Assembly (NCBI RefSeq): GCF_025154055.1
Contig: NZ_JAOALK010000033.1
Coordinates: 62,001 to 126,000, forward strand
From: Aquibacillus koreensis
Lineage (GTDB): Bacteria; Bacillota; Bacilli; Bacillales; Amphibacillaceae
Direction: 5' to 3'
Length of the DNA: 64,000 bases
The notes under the pieces were generated by a model. That model was not told the origin of the DNA, did not search any database, and was given only the letters and a program-made list of their open reading frames with translations. This document shows positions 47,632 through 57,818 of this stretch, piece by piece; the stretch's first letter is position 1; each line of letters starts with the position of its first letter. The position numbers were made by a program, and so were the translations under genes.

Positions 47632-47838
47632 TTGACTGTAGGTACACAAATGCAACAAGCAATTTCTAGTTGTGAAAGTGCCCTAGCGAGTTTACACAGC
47701 TTTGCGCTAGAAACACAAGATCAAACGGCTAAACAAATGTTTCAAAATTTAGGTAATCAACAGCAACAAATTCTAGATAACTTGAAAGCTCGTTTACAAT
47801 ACATCGAGTCACAAGAGCCACAATATAAAAACCAATAA
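47632..47838 (+). CDS. DUF1657 protein
   Basis: 68 aa helical protein, TVGTQMQQAISSCESALASL, ending ESQEPQYKNQ, typical of DUF1657. Such genes often accompany spoVA or other sporulation genes. The start is a TTG at 47632, 6 nt after AGGAGGTG; an ATG at 47614 overlaps the ribosome site. Possible forespore -10 CATAATA at 47584 without a clear -35. Confidence 0.8.
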   Translation: MTVGTQMQQAISSCESALASLHSFALETQDQTAKQMFQNLGNQQQQILDNLKARLQYIESQEPQYKNQ

Positions 47839-47866
47839 CCAATTTTCTCCTACTACCAAAAAAAAC

Positions 47867-47894
47867 AGAACTAGGCATGTCGGTGCCTAGTTCT
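47867..47894. terminator. Bidirectional terminator between DUF1657 gene and usp
   Basis: 11-bp stem AGAACTAGGCA/TGCCTAGTTCT with 6-nt loop; ends at the Usp stop. Confidence 0.85.
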
Positions 47895-48311
47895 TCATTT
47901 CACAATCATAACAGGACATGCTACTCGTTTTGCAACCTTATGACTTACGCTTCCAAGTACCATTTCTTGAAGTGAATGTAAGCCTCTGCTTCCAATAACA
48001 CAAATATCTACATCATTTTCATTTGCATATTTTACGATGGTGGGACCAGCTTCACCAGATAGTATCTTTACTTCATATTTCACATTTTCTCGTTTCATCT
48101 TTTGCTCTGTTAACATTAGGAGCTCTTTACGATTACGCTCTACACAAATCGAGTTTCTATTATGTAATACATTAGCTTTTGACTTTTTAATATCAACGAC
48201 ATAAGCTATTGTTATTTTTGCATGAATATTTCTTGCTAGGGCTATTGCGTTATCCGCAGCTCTTATTGCGTGTTCAGATCCATCCGAAGCTAATAGTATC
48301 TTATTGAACAT
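47895..48311 (-). CDS. Universal stress protein (UspA family)
   Basis: 138 aa with the ATP-binding Usp pattern: early ILLASDGSEHA and late GSRGLHSLQEMVLGSVSHKVAKRVACPVMIV (G-2x-G-9x-G-S/T). Cytosolic. The ATG at 48311 follows AGGAG at 8 nt; the longer frame is not used. Confidence 0.93.
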   Translation of the reverse strand: MFNKILLASDGSEHAIRAADNAIALARNIHAKITIAYVVDIKKSKANVLHNRNSICVERNRKELLMLTEQKMKRENVKYEVKILSGEAGPTIVKYANENDVDICVIGSRGLHSLQEMVLGSVSHKVAKRVACPVMIVK

Positions 48312-48403
48312 TCCAATATCTCCTAACCAAAGGTTTAACATAATTATAGCAGAATAATAACTCGTTCAACGTTTGATCATTAAAATTCACGATATTGTCT
48401 TAT

Positions 48404-48586
48404 TTAATTATCCGAGCTTTTGTTGACAGCTTCATAATTCGCATAAGCTTTCCCCTTTAACAAGGCTAAATAAGGGATGATTTGTTTCATTTGTTCCATA
48501 TCCTCTGATTCGAAAAGTTTTTTTCTAAACGCTTCATATTTTTTTATATCTTCTTTTGACAAGTATTTTATATATTCACCTTCCAT
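48404..48586 (-). CDS. Small hypothetical protein
   Basis: 60 aa, soluble and helical (EYIKYLSKEDIKKYEAFRKKLF). The ATG at 48586 is preceded by GGGTGATG; upstream in-frame codons look non-coding. No family recognised. Confidence 0.65.
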   Translation of the reverse strand: MEGEYIKYLSKEDIKKYEAFRKKLFESEDMEQMKQIIPYLALLKGKAYANYEAVNKSSDN

Positions 48587-48721
48587 AACATCACCCACTA
48601 GTAGCATTACCATTATCAAGTTAATTTCTACCTATATCCTGGATAAAATATGGTTTAGGTTTATTACATAGCTCTTGAATTTTTGTAAATAATAGTAGTA
48701 ATTTCTTGAAAGGTGGTCAAC

Positions 48722-49192
48722 ATGAAACATTTAAAAGCATTAGCTATAAAATTCATTGTCATCAGCATTGTTTTATTTTCAATTTTAGCAGTGTTCTATT
48801 CAGCTTCGTTGGCCGATATTTTTGTCCTAAGTGTGTTAGTAACAGGCTTGGCATATGTAATAGGGGATTTGTACATTTTACCAAGGTTTGGGAATTTGAT
48901 TGCTACCATTTCTGATTTCGGATTATCATTTATAGCTATTTGGTTACTTAGTAACATGCTATTTGAACCACCAGGAAACGGAATTCTCTTCCTCTCCTTT
49001 TTTAGTGCCATCTTAATCAGTTCTTCTGAAGCAGTATTTCACTTGTATATGCAAAATAAAGTATTAGGAGAAGAAGAAGTAATTTATGTTAATAGAAGCT
49101 ATACAGCAAACAATTTTCAAACCGAATTTTCAGAAGAACAACCGGATAAAGACATAATTGAACTGCATAAAAAGAGGGATGAAGATCACTAA
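48722..49192 (+). CDS. DUF2512 (YndM-like) membrane protein
   Basis: 156 aa with four helices (DIFVLSVLVTGLAYVIGDLYILPRFGN is typical) and a hydrophilic acidic tail. Function unknown. The ATG at 48722 follows AAAGGTGG; a GTG three codons earlier overlaps the site. Terminator follows. Confidence 0.82.
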   Translation: MKHLKALAIKFIVISIVLFSILAVFYSASLADIFVLSVLVTGLAYVIGDLYILPRFGNLIATISDFGLSFIAIWLLSNMLFEPPGNGILFLSFFSAILISSSEAVFHLYMQNKVLGEEEVIYVNRSYTANNFQTEFSEEQPDKDIIELHKKRDEDH

Positions 49193-49209
49193 TAACATAT
49201 GCCTTTTAT

Positions 49210-49238
49210 AAAGGGATTCTTTTAAGAAGAATCCCTTT
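49210..49238 (+). terminator. Terminator after DUF2512 gene
   Basis: 12-bp stem AAAGGGATTCTT/AAGAATCCCTTT, 5-nt loop, CTTAT tail. Confidence 0.85.
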
Positions 49239-49368
49239 CTTATCTGCTGCTTTTGCCAGTTTCTATATTACATGCGCCGTATTCCAGTTCATTTTGCCAA
49301 CCACAAGTAATGAATCTTCTGGTCCTGTAGATTAAATGCTAGAACATTGTATGTTCATAGATTTTGAT

Positions 49369-49424
49369 CAAATAAGGGCTTTCATGACCGCCAAAATCCT
49401 CTTGCGGCAATGAACCCTTATTTA
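49369..49424. repeat. AAATAAGGG-CAT-ACCGCC repeat, two opposed copies
   Basis: CAAATAAGGGCTTTCATGAC onward (49369-49397) and its inverted partner (about 49402-49424) match the unit at 21198-21382. They form a long hairpin. The rest of 49239-49632 is non-coding with no other clear feature. Confidence 0.65.
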
Positions 49425-49632
49425 CATAACAATCACTGTTTTCATCCCGATAATAGAGAGAATACTCGCATTTCCATCACAAACCACATAAAAAATAATC
49501 TCCTATAGAATAAAAATATTAATTGAAGTAAACAGAATCTTAACGGTTTCTTAACTAAATAAGGTCGAATTTAACATTTTGCCTTTATATCTTTATTATA
49601 GGAACAATTTATTCAACAGAGGAGTGATGAAT

Positions 49633-50778
49633 ATGAATATAGCGATCTTTACGGATACTTATAGTCCTGATGTGAATGGGGTTGCGAAAACGCTGCAGCG
49701 TTTCACCGATTTCTTAGAATTGTGCGGACATAACTATAAAGTATTTGCACCTAAGAGCTCTAAAACAGTAGGAGGTTCAGCAAATATTTACCATCACACG
49801 AGTATCCCATTTCTTCTTTATCCTGAGTGTCGTTTTTCCATTCCAAATTGGTTACATGTGAAAGCAGAGCTAAAGCAATTTGCTCCAGATATTATCCATG
49901 TTGCTACACCGTTCAGTATTGGATTATGCGGAATTAAATACGCACAAAAGTTTAACATCCCTTTAGTCGGTTCTTATCATACGGATTTTGATAAATATTT
50001 AACGTACTATAAGTTAGGAAAACTATCGAATGCATTATGGAAATACCTTACGTGGTTTCATCGTCCAATGGAAAAAATATTTGTTCCTTCCTTAGACACA
50101 TTACACCAGTTAAAGCGTAGAGGTTTTAATAACCTTGAGATATGGGAAAGAGGTATAGATCGTTCACAATTTCATTCGAACTATAGTCATCAACACCTTC
50201 GTGAGAAATATCAAATAAAAGAGAAATATATACTATCGTATGTAGGAAGACTCTCCCCTGAAAAAGATATTCCTTGTTTAGTTAATATTATAAAATCCTT
50301 ACCAATCGAGGTTTCTAAACAAATTCATTGGCTAATTGTTGGTGACGGTCCTTTGAAACAAGACTTAACAGACCAACTTGCCTCGTCTTCTGTCACCTTA
50401 ACTGGCTACTTACACGGAAAAGATTTGGCTACCGTTTATGCTGCATCTGATTTATTTGTATTCCCTTCCTCTACCGAAACATTTGGCAACGTAGTATTAG
50501 AGGCATTAGCATCAGGAACACCCGCTATTGGTGCAAATGCTGGTGGTGTGAAACATATCATTCAACACAACAAAAACGGCATGCTATGTAATCCTCTAGA
50601 TACGAAAAGCTTTATGGACGCGATCACTAGTTTGCTTACAGATGAAAAGAAGAGAAGACATATGTCTGAAAATGCAATTATCTATGCACAATCAAAAACT
50701 TGGAATCATATATTTCATTTGCTACTAAGCGAATATGAAGATGTCATTATGCATGAATTACAACGGAAGCATGCATAA
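49633..50778 (+). CDS. GT4 glycosyltransferase
   Basis: 381 aa GT-B enzyme: N-terminal IAIFTDTYSPDVNGVAKTLQ, C-terminal YVGRLSPEKDIP and EXE-like FPSSTETFGNVVLEALASG. Close in pattern to MgtA-type alpha-mannosyl/glucosyltransferases acting on glycolipid. The ATG at 49633 is 8-9 nt after GGAG; several upstream ATGs lack sites. Single gene with own terminator. Confidence 0.88.
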   Translation: MNIAIFTDTYSPDVNGVAKTLQRFTDFLELCGHNYKVFAPKSSKTVGGSANIYHHTSIPFLLYPECRFSIPNWLHVKAELKQFAPDIIHVATPFSIGLCGIKYAQKFNIPLVGSYHTDFDKYLTYYKLGKLSNALWKYLTWFHRPMEKIFVPSLDTLHQLKRRGFNNLEIWERGIDRSQFHSNYSHQHLREKYQIKEKYILSYVGRLSPEKDIPCLVNIIKSLPIEVSKQIHWLIVGDGPLKQDLTDQLASSSVTLTGYLHGKDLATVYAASDLFVFPSSTETFGNVVLEALASGTPAIGANAGGVKHIIQHNKNGMLCNPLDTKSFMDAITSLLTDEKKRRHMSENAIIYAQSKTWNHIFHLLLSEYEDVIMHELQRKHA

Positions 50779-50786
50779 TCCATACA

Positions 50787-50815
50787 AAAGGAGAAAGGGT
50801 TACCCTTTCTCCTTT
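50787..50815. terminator. Terminator between glycosyltransferase and peptidase genes
   Basis: 13-bp stem AAAGGAGAAAGGG with its complement, 3-nt loop, between convergent genes. Confidence 0.85.
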
Positions 50816-51743
50816 ACCTTTTTTCTTTATTAAGATTCACTTCATGCGCTAGCATTAATCCCACTTCTTTATTGTCGTTCCAAATTTTATCATAGTTTTC
50901 TAAAGGAACTGGCCTCGGACCAACCAATGGTGAGATTTCTGGTGTAAAACCTGGTTGTTTTATATGTGTCAAAAACCAATCGGTATATCCTCCACCACTC
51001 GGATTTTGTCCTGGAAAAACTAATTCATAACCCGTTTTATCACAAATCATTTCTGCCAGTCGCCTAGATGTATTTAAAAGCTCTCCACTGATTTTATATT
51101 TCCAGAACAATTCTTCCCCTGATGAATGATAAGCTACGGCTGTTTTAAAATCATGTTTTAAAGTGAAATCAACCATTGCCTTGGATTCTGGTTCACTTAA
51201 TGGATATGGACCTTTATACATCATTGGACCAGGTTTTCCCGTATCATCAGCAATCTCATCCCAATCAGCTGGATACTGCCGATTTAAATCTACACCTCGG
51301 ATATTTGATTTCCAAGACGAAAAGTCAGCACTCCCATCATTAAGTAGCAACACTTTTTCTGGATTGCTAGCACTTTTATGTCCCTGTTGTACAAGCATTA
51401 CCCCATCTGGATTCACCATCGGCACAAACCATACGGCTGTGTTAGATAAAATATGATGCGCATCATAAGCACCTATCTTCGCTTTGTTTGTATATGCTTT
51501 ACTGTAGGTCTCTAGCATATGCATTAATAAACATGTGGTTAGCCATTCCCTTGCATGATGTGCACCGTTCAAAAATATTTCAGCTTTTCCTGTACCTAAC
51601 TTTATTGCATATATGTTTCTTCCATCAACAGAATAACCAATAACTTCTTTTGTAATGATATCTGGATATGTTTGTTGTAACATATCGATGTCTTTTTCCA
51701 TTTGTTCATAAGTGTACTCCTGTTTAGGGTTTACGATAGCCAA
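50814..51743 (-). CDS. M14 zinc carboxypeptidase, gamma-D-glutamyl-diamino acid peptidase-like
   Basis: 309 aa. Zinc ligands H63 and E66 (HHAREW) and H206 (VAYHSSG), substrate block N154-R155, catalytic E269 (FTPEIS). No signal peptide, so cytosolic, like YqgT/ENP1 enzymes that recycle cell-wall peptides. Start is a TTG at 51743 after GGAGGGG; the upstream ATGs overlap that site. Confidence 0.85.
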   Translation of the reverse strand: MAIVNPKQEYTYEQMEKDIDMLQQTYPDIITKEVIGYSVDGRNIYAIKLGTGKAEIFLNGAHHAREWLTTCLLMHMLETYSKAYTNKAKIGAYDAHHILSNTAVWFVPMVNPDGVMLVQQGHKSASNPEKVLLLNDGSADFSSWKSNIRGVDLNRQYPADWDEIADDTGKPGPMMYKGPYPLSEPESKAMVDFTLKHDFKTAVAYHSSGEELFWKYKISGELLNTSRRLAEMICDKTGYELVFPGQNPSGGGYTDWFLTHIKQPGFTPEISPLVGPRPVPLENYDKIWNDNKEVGLMLAHEVNLNKEKR

Positions 51744-51816
51744 TATAATCCCCTCCATCATCTATATATTTATATTACGATGTGGAGCAATACGCTATGA
51801 ACAAAATTTGAAAAGT

Positions 51817-52977
51817 TTAATCTCTTAGCGCGTTACCTGCGAGCATTTGAATAACCATGTCATCCATAGGTGGATTATGTAATCCAGCTCTTACATCTCG
51901 GTAATACTGTTCAAAAGCAAGGTTTTTAGATAAGCCTCTGCCACCCACTATTCGCATAGCAAGATCTACGACTTCATTGGCAATATTTGTCGCAACTGTC
52001 TTAACTGCCGCAAGCTCTGCACCTAAACTTTCTCGTTGTTCCGGATATTGATCCCATCTTTCTGCAATAGCATACATGAAGTGGCGGGCTTGCATTAGTT
52101 TTAAGTCCATTTCACCGATTTTTTGTCTTACATGGGGTACCTCTGAAATAGGCGTTTTTAAACTATTCGGTTGGAAATTCTTAGCGAATTCAATTGCATC
52201 ATTTCTTGCAGCAATAGCTATTCCTAGGTAACAAGCAGGTATATGTAATAACCAACCTTTAGGTGCCGACTTCTTCTTCTGGTTAACTTCCACTAACATA
52301 TCTTCCTTCAAGACAACATTCTCTAATACTAAGTCATCACTACCTGTTCCTCTCATCCCTAACGTATCCCATGTATGCTCTACTCGAATTCCTGGGGTAT
52401 CTTTATGAATGAGAAACCATCCTACAGCACCTTGATCTTCTACAAATGCAGATACAATAAAATAATCTAATACGCTAGCCATCGTTGTAAATGTTTTTCT
52501 ACCATTAATTGTGTACGTATCACCGTTTCGAATTGCTTTGGTTTCAGGAATTCCACCTCTTGTTGGACTTCCAGTTGCTGGTTCTGTAGCCGCTCGGTTT
52601 AATACCGCTTTTTGTTCGCTTATTTCTTTTGCAATCATGATAAACTTGTCATCTGACCAAAGTGCTTGTTCACTAAGTTCCATGACAACTCCCATATGCC
52701 AACCAATAGATAACGCTGTTGCACCGTCTCCAACTGCTAATTTTTCCTGGATCAACAATAATTCATATAAGCTTAAGTCCTCACCACCAAATGCTTTCGG
52801 TAAAGGTAAAGAAACATACCCATCTGCTTTCAAGTCTCGTAAGTTATCTATGGAGAATGTCGCACTTTCCTCTGAATCTTTTACTCTTTCTTTCACTTTT
52901 ACAGCAAGCTTTGAAGCCCGTTGATATAACTCACTGTGCCGCTCGTTCTTTATAAAAGGTGTAAATAAATCAGCCAT
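51817..52977 (-). CDS. Acyl-CoA dehydrogenase-family flavoprotein (YdbM/DszC-like)
   Basis: 386 aa. RAATEPATGSPTRGG and the C-terminal VGGRGLSKNLAFEQYYRDVRAG match the branch that includes YdbM and DszC/SfnB-type monooxygenases rather than fatty-acid enzymes; the usual catalytic Glu context of FadE is not obvious. Substrate unknown. The ATG at 52977 lies 6 nt after GGAGGG. Confidence 0.85.
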   Translation of the reverse strand: MADLFTPFIKNERHSELYQRASKLAVKVKERVKDSEESATFSIDNLRDLKADGYVSLPLPKAFGGEDLSLYELLLIQEKLAVGDGATALSIGWHMGVVMELSEQALWSDDKFIMIAKEISEQKAVLNRAATEPATGSPTRGGIPETKAIRNGDTYTINGRKTFTTMASVLDYFIVSAFVEDQGAVGWFLIHKDTPGIRVEHTWDTLGMRGTGSDDLVLENVVLKEDMLVEVNQKKKSAPKGWLLHIPACYLGIAIAARNDAIEFAKNFQPNSLKTPISEVPHVRQKIGEMDLKLMQARHFMYAIAERWDQYPEQRESLGAELAAVKTVATNIANEVVDLAMRIVGGRGLSKNLAFEQYYRDVRAGLHNPPMDDMVIQMLAGNALRD

Positions 52978-53166
52978 TTTCATCCCTCCAATAATAGTTG
53001 TTACTTAAATGATACATAAGCTGTACCAGATAATCCACTATCTTATCCGAGTATTTGCACAGGTGTAATCAATTGAAATATAGGTCATTAAGTCTTATCA
53101 TTACATAATTGGTATAAAATTGATGAACATCTTAAAATTGGAGTAAAAAAGGGGGACTGCTTGATC

Positions 53167-53796
53167 ATGCGATTTATTAGAGAAGGCTTTCTCTTTTTTG
53201 TCAGTGGAATTCTCATACTTACACTTGGGATTGCACTTACCATTCAATCCACCTTAGGGGCATCACCATTTGATGCACTTTTAGTAGGGTTACATCGCAC
53301 ATTCGGATTAACGATTGGAAGTTGGGAAATAGTAGTAGGGTTAACCATGGTCCTGTGCAATGCACTTGCAGAAAAAAAGAAACCTGAATACCTTGCATTG
53401 CTCACTTCACTCATTACGGGAGCTGGTATAGACTTTTGGCTCTTTCTTATAAGAGGTTGGATTGAACCATCTAGTTGGATCGGTCAGTATATCTGTTTAA
53501 CTTTAGGGATTCTATTAACTGGAGTCGGTGTTGCTACATACCTGCAATCGAAATTCGCACCTAATCCTTTAGATCGTTCTATGTTAGTCATGTCAAAACT
53601 AACTGGTTGGAGTGTAACGTACTCCAGAGCTTGTATCAGCTTAGTATTGGTAGTATTAGCTTTCTTTTTTGACGGTGCGATTGGTATTGGTACTTTAATT
53701 AATGCGCTTGTAACAGGAGCACTAATCACATACTTTATACCTTATGTAAAGCGCTTTAGAAACACATTACCTACAATAGTAAAAGGGAATACATAA
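53167..53796 (+). CDS. YczE/YitT-family membrane protein
   Basis: 209 aa with five helices; the TIQSTLGASPFDALLVGL block is characteristic of YczE. B. subtilis YczE influences lipopeptide production by an unknown route. The ATG at 53167 is used; a TTG at 53161 is too near GGGGGA. Confidence 0.8.
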   Translation: MRFIREGFLFFVSGILILTLGIALTIQSTLGASPFDALLVGLHRTFGLTIGSWEIVVGLTMVLCNALAEKKKPEYLALLTSLITGAGIDFWLFLIRGWIEPSSWIGQYICLTLGILLTGVGVATYLQSKFAPNPLDRSMLVMSKLTGWSVTYSRACISLVLVVLAFFFDGAIGIGTLINALVTGALITYFIPYVKRFRNTLPTIVKGNT

Positions 53797-53877
53797 GATC
53801 AATGTACCGGGAAAGTAAAAAGCCTTATGAACCTTCTTTATTTTAAAATAGAAAAAACAATCCTATAAAATAAAATA

Positions 53878-53906
53878 GCTTAGCCCAGTATTGGTAAGGG
53901 CTAAGC
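53878..53906 (-). terminator. Terminator downstream of ABC remnant
   Basis: Stem GCTTAGCCC/GGGCTAAGC, 11-nt loop, with a TATTTTATTTT tail on the minus strand. Confidence 0.8.
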
Positions 53907-53933
53907 ATTCTATGTTTACACTTGCTGTGTTAA

Positions 53934-54060
53934 CTAAATTTGATTTCTAATCATCTTATAATAGATTCCCTTTTTAGAGATCAACTGATGATAAATTCCC
54001 TCTTCAGCTATTTCTCCTTGTTGGATGACCATAATCGTATCAGCATCATACCTATAAAGA
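53934..54060 (-). pseudogene. C-terminal remnant of a multidrug-type ABC transporter ATPase
   Basis: Minus-strand frame reads YRYDADTIMVIQQGEIAEEG then IYHQLISKKGIYYKMIRNQI and stop: the final about 40 residues of an exporter ATPase (post-Walker B, H-loop distal). No ATPase body precedes it; it is cut off by the terminator of the methyl-accepting chemotaxis gene. It keeps its own terminator. Confidence 0.8.
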
Positions 54061-54088
54061 AAACCCGGCCAAAGTAATATTGACCGAG
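54061..54088 (-). terminator. Terminator of chemotaxis operon
   Basis: Minus-strand stem CTCGGTCA/TGGCCGGG (two G-U pairs), 9-nt loop, TTTTCTTT tail, 10 bp after the methyl-accepting protein stop. Confidence 0.75.
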
Positions 54089-54097
54089 CTCCTTTCA

Positions 54098-55939
54098 CTA
54101 TTCCTTCAGTTTAAAACGTGCAATTAAGTCATTCAAACTTTCTGTTAAGCCAGCTAACTCTTTAGAGCTTGCAGAGACTTCTTCCATCGATGTTGTTGTT
54201 TGTTGTACAGATGCTGATGTTTGCTCAATACCAGCAGCTGACTCTTCCGAAACTGCAGCAATCTCTTCTACTGATTTATTCATTTCCTCACTATTTGATG
54301 CAATATCAGAAAGATTAGTAGAAATCGATTTGATTCCTTCACTCATTTCAATTAATGCATTATTAATTCGCTCGAATGTTTCACCAGTAGAGATGACCTG
54401 ATTCATTCCACCTTCTACTTGTTTATACCCACCAGTTAATGAATCTGTAACACTATTTGTTTCACTCTGGATACTTGTAACGATTTGTGTAATATCAGTT
54501 ACCGATAGTGATACTTGTTCTGCTAGTTTTCTAACTTCATCAGCTACTACAGCAAAACCTCTTCCATGTTCCCCTGCTCTGGCTGCTTCAATCGCAGCAT
54601 TTAAAGCAAGTAAATTGGTTTGATCTGCGATATCTTTTATCACACCTACTAGTTTTGTGATTTTTTGTGATTGTTGATCCAACCCTTTTACTTTATCTAC
54701 AGCTTCTTGCACAATCTGATCAATCATTTTCATTTGACTGATAGATAGATCCATTGCATTTCGCCCTTCTTGTGTTAAACCTAAAACTTCTTGAGATGAT
54801 TCATATACTACTTCCCCACTAATATTAGCCTGGTTTACCTTTTCAGAGAAAGTAGCCATCGCTGTAGCTAACTCACTTGCATGATTTGCCTGTGTTTCAG
54901 CACCAGAGGACAATTCTTGCATCGTAGAAGCAACCTGATAACTTCCTTCTTTCACTTCACTTGCTGCTTGTGTTAAATAATCGCTTTGACCTGAAACAGA
55001 ATCAGATACATTGCTAATCTTCCCTAAAAGCTCTTGTAAGTTCTCATTCATTTTATTCGTTGCTGCCACTAATACACCAATCTCGTCACTTGACTTACTT
55101 TCTAACGGATCGTGGCTTAAATCTCCATTAGCTATTTGTTCCATTCGTTCACTTACTTGTCTAATTGGTTTAGAGATAAGGTTTACCACGAAACCAATTG
55201 CAACACTAACAAGTATAACCAACACAGATATAACTACCGTGACGATCATCGAAGCATTTGCAGATGAAACAAGGTCCTTTCCTTTATTTTCCATCGTCGT
55301 TTCTTGATCCTCTACAAATGTCATATATGCAGATCGAATTGCTACATATTTTGAGTTAACCGTACCTAAATTAAGGCCAGCCATATTTTCTTTACCATCA
55401 GCATAAGCTTGGAACACATCATTACGAATATATTCCTCTAAATCTCTTGTTTGACTTATGATAGCCTCTAATTCAGTAGTATCTTGCATACTATCTAATA
55501 ATGATTGCTCTAATTCGATACTTTCCTCTGATAGGTTATCAAAACGTTGTACATAGTTAGGCGTTCCATATAAAACGTAGGCTTGCGCTGCACTGATCCG
55601 CTCTGTAATATTAATTTGTAGTTTTTCATTTGCAAGTAGTATAGGTAATTCTTCATCCATAATTCTCTCTGTATCACTTTTAACTGCGTTCATTGATAAT
55701 CCTATTGTAATACCTAGTATAGCTACTAACGCTATTACAATCGAGAATCCAAACATGATACGCGCTCTGATACTTTTGAAAGCAAGAAGGTTTGTAGTTC
55801 CTTTCCCATTTTCACTTTTTTCTTTTACCGGTTTTTCTTTCTTTGCCTTATCCTTTAATTCTTTTTTCTTCGGACTTTTATTCTTCTTCTTAAATAATTC
55901 AATTCCTTTTATACGTAATTCAGATAAGAACTTTTTCAT
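54098..55939 (-). CDS. Methyl-accepting chemotaxis protein (second paralogue)
   Basis: 613 aa: Lys-rich cytoplasmic head (about 1-60), helix, 4HB-type extracellular sensor ([15 protein letters not shown]), second helix, HAMP, and a signalling domain with the hairpin tip [41 protein letters not shown]. Paralogue of the 57819-59540 protein. The ATG at 55939 follows AGAGGTG; the longer frame has none. Confidence 0.92.
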   Translation of the reverse strand: MKKFLSELRIKGIELFKKKNKSPKKKELKDKAKKEKPVKEKSENGKGTTNLLAFKSIRARIMFGFSIVIALVAILGITIGLSMNAVKSDTERIMDEELPILLANEKLQINITERISAAQAYVLYGTPNYVQRFDNLSEESIELEQSLLDSMQDTTELEAIISQTRDLEEYIRNDVFQAYADGKENMAGLNLGTVNSKYVAIRSAYMTFVEDQETTMENKGKDLVSSANASMIVTVVISVLVILVSVAIGFVVNLISKPIRQVSERMEQIANGDLSHDPLESKSSDEIGVLVAATNKMNENLQELLGKISNVSDSVSGQSDYLTQAASEVKEGSYQVASTMQELSSGAETQANHASELATAMATFSEKVNQANISGEVVYESSQEVLGLTQEGRNAMDLSISQMKMIDQIVQEAVDKVKGLDQQSQKITKLVGVIKDIADQTNLLALNAAIEAARAGEHGRGFAVVADEVRKLAEQVSLSVTDITQIVTSIQSETNSVTDSLTGGYKQVEGGMNQVISTGETFERINNALIEMSEGIKSISTNLSDIASNSEEMNKSVEEIAAVSEESAAGIEQTSASVQQTTTSMEEVSASSKELAGLTESLNDLIARFKLKE

Positions 55940-56192
55940 CCCCACACCTCTTTTTTTTATATATCTTTTGTAATATGAAATAGCAGTGTTGTTGTAACCG
56001 CTATCATTATAAGACAAAAAACTATTTGGATTATTTGACTTAGGCTAGTTATTCTAGGAGTTATGTAAGTGGATTAATCTGCGTTTGTAACCGGAACTAA
56101 GTCGTTTTTCACAGATAAGAATTATTGAACAGATATAGTTTGAACAAAAAATCAACTTGATTCCAGAGAATGTGCATTACGAGAAGCAAGAT

Positions 56193-56221
56193 TAGAAGAA
56201 TCTATTACGTAGATTCTTCTA
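56193..56221. other. Perfect hairpin between cheY and the second mcp
   Basis: 12-bp stem TAGAAGAATCTA/TAGATTCTTCTA with a 5-nt loop, no U-run on either strand. May slow transcription or stabilise RNA; not a clear terminator. Confidence 0.5.
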
Positions 56222-56264
56222 ATTAGCTAGTCCATAACACATTTTATGTAGTAATTTAGCTTCT

Positions 56265-56621
56265 TTAGAAAATCTTTGATAAAGCTTGTTTAATTCTCTC
56301 TTCATCAAATGGTTTTACAATAAAATCCTTTGCACCTGCTTGTATAGCTTCTAGAACCATTTGTTGTTGTCCCATTGCTGAGCACATAACAATGGTTGCT
56401 CCTGGATCTATACTCTTAATTTGTTTCACGGCTTCTACTCCGTTCATTTCTGGCATGGTGATATCCATGGAAACCAGGTCAGGTTTTAACTCTTTATACT
56501 TCTCCACTGCTACTTGGCCATTTTCTGCTTCCCCTACTACTTCATGTCCTTGAGAAGTAAAGATATTTTTAAGTTGCATTCTCATAAATGCTGCATCATC
56601 TGTAATTAAAACTCTTGCCAT
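56265..56621 (-). CDS. cheY: CheY-like response regulator
   Basis: 118 aa single receiver domain, phospho-acceptor D53 (SMDITMPEMNG), early DD pair and conserved DFIVKPF Lys. Stand-alone CheY of the Bacillus type. 30 nt after cheW. Confidence 0.9.
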   Translation of the reverse strand: MARVLITDDAAFMRMQLKNIFTSQGHEVVGEAENGQVAVEKYKELKPDLVSMDITMPEMNGVEAVKQIKSIDPGATIVMCSAMGQQQMVLEAIQAGAKDFIVKPFDEERIKQALSKIF

Positions 56622-56651
56622 TTTTTTCCCCCACTTTTATCTTTTTACAAT

Positions 56652-57113
56652 TTAATCTTCAATTACTTGCTTTACTTCGTCGATCTCTTTATAATTCAAT
56701 ACATTTTCCAAGTCTAGTAATAGTAATAATCGATTATCTAACTTTGCAACACCATTTAAGTACTTTGAATCAACACCCTGAACCATTTCTGGTGTTTCCT
56801 CAATCAAGCTTGTTTCAATATCAATTACATCTGTTGCACTATCAACAATCAATCCAACCTCAATATTATTCATGCTCGCAATTAATACTCTTGTTTGATC
56901 TGTTTTTTCCGTTTCTTGCATTCCAAGACGCTGTTTTAAGTCAATAATTGGAGTAACCTGGCCTCTCAAGTTGATAATTCCTTTGATAAAATCAGATGTT
57001 TGAGGTACCTTAACAACATCTTGTAACTTCTCTATGGAGCGAATTTGAGTTATATTTGCGCCATATTCTTGATTGTGCAACTTAAAAATAATTATTTTGA
57101 TAGCGTCTGCCAT
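56652..57113 (-). CDS. cheW: Chemotaxis coupling protein CheW
   Basis: 153 aa; FKLHNQEYGANITQIRSIEK and GIINLRGQVTPIIDLKQRL are diagnostic CheW blocks. Couples receptors to CheA, which is not in the window. The ATG at 57113 lies 9 nt after AAAGGAGG; a TTG three codons earlier abuts the site. Confidence 0.93.
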   Translation of the reverse strand: MADAIKIIIFKLHNQEYGANITQIRSIEKLQDVVKVPQTSDFIKGIINLRGQVTPIIDLKQRLGMQETEKTDQTRVLIASMNNIEVGLIVDSATDVIDIETSLIEETPEMVQGVDSKYLNGVAKLDNRLLLLLDLENVLNYKEIDEVKQVIED

Positions 57114-57141
57114 TACATACAACCTCCTTTATTATCTTTAT

Positions 57142-57609
57142 TTATTGGTTTAAAAGTAAGTTGATTTGCATATCTCCTATAGAAGGATAATTTACATTTA
57201 CTAATAAAGCTCTTTTAAAACCCGATAGACTCGTACTTCCATTAAGGACAGTTGGGTGTGTGATATCCGTATGTATACCACTTTCAGCTATTTGTGTAGA
57301 TAAGCTTCCTGCGATCATGTTACCTAACTCTCCTGAAAAAGAATCTAGCATTTCGTCAGACAAAGGCATGCCAAACATCTTTTCTCCTATACTTGCAAAC
57401 ACATTTGACGTAGATTTTACAACTAATTCTCCCTTTAAATCCCCTGTAAATCCTATCATAACCCCAAATTCTACTTTTAAGGGTTTTTCTATTAATTGAG
57501 GGCCGCCAATCGTGTTCTCAATAGGTATAACATTATTAATAGATTTAATTGTGCCATTGTAAACTTCTTTAATGATGTGATTAATGTTCGCTTCTTTAGA
57601 TGTAGTCAT
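57142..57609 (-). CDS. CheX-like CheY phosphatase (second paralogue)
   Basis: 155 aa CheC/CheX/FliY family: GFTGDLKGELVVK and the ExxxxN-type helix FSGELGNMIAGSLSTQ. Probably dephosphorylates CheY. The ATG at 57609 follows GAGGGGGG. Paralogue of 59665-60129. Confidence 0.85.
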   Translation of the reverse strand: MTTSKEANINHIIKEVYNGTIKSINNVIPIENTIGGPQLIEKPLKVEFGVMIGFTGDLKGELVVKSTSNVFASIGEKMFGMPLSDEMLDSFSGELGNMIAGSLSTQIAESGIHTDITHPTVLNGSTSLSGFKRALLVNVNYPSIGDMQINLLLNQ

Positions 57610-57818
57610 ACTTTTCCCCCCTCTGCTATCCTTCTTGTAGGTATAGCATCCTATTGCCATTTACATAGACACGAGATAGATATATTTACAGTACTAGATT
57701 ATAAACGATTAACTAGGACTATCGTATTATTAAATAAAGAATACCTCTTTATTCGACAAAAATCAACGCTCTCTTGTAAATTGACTGACTTTTTTGTGTA
57801 CGGATTTACTGCTTTATA

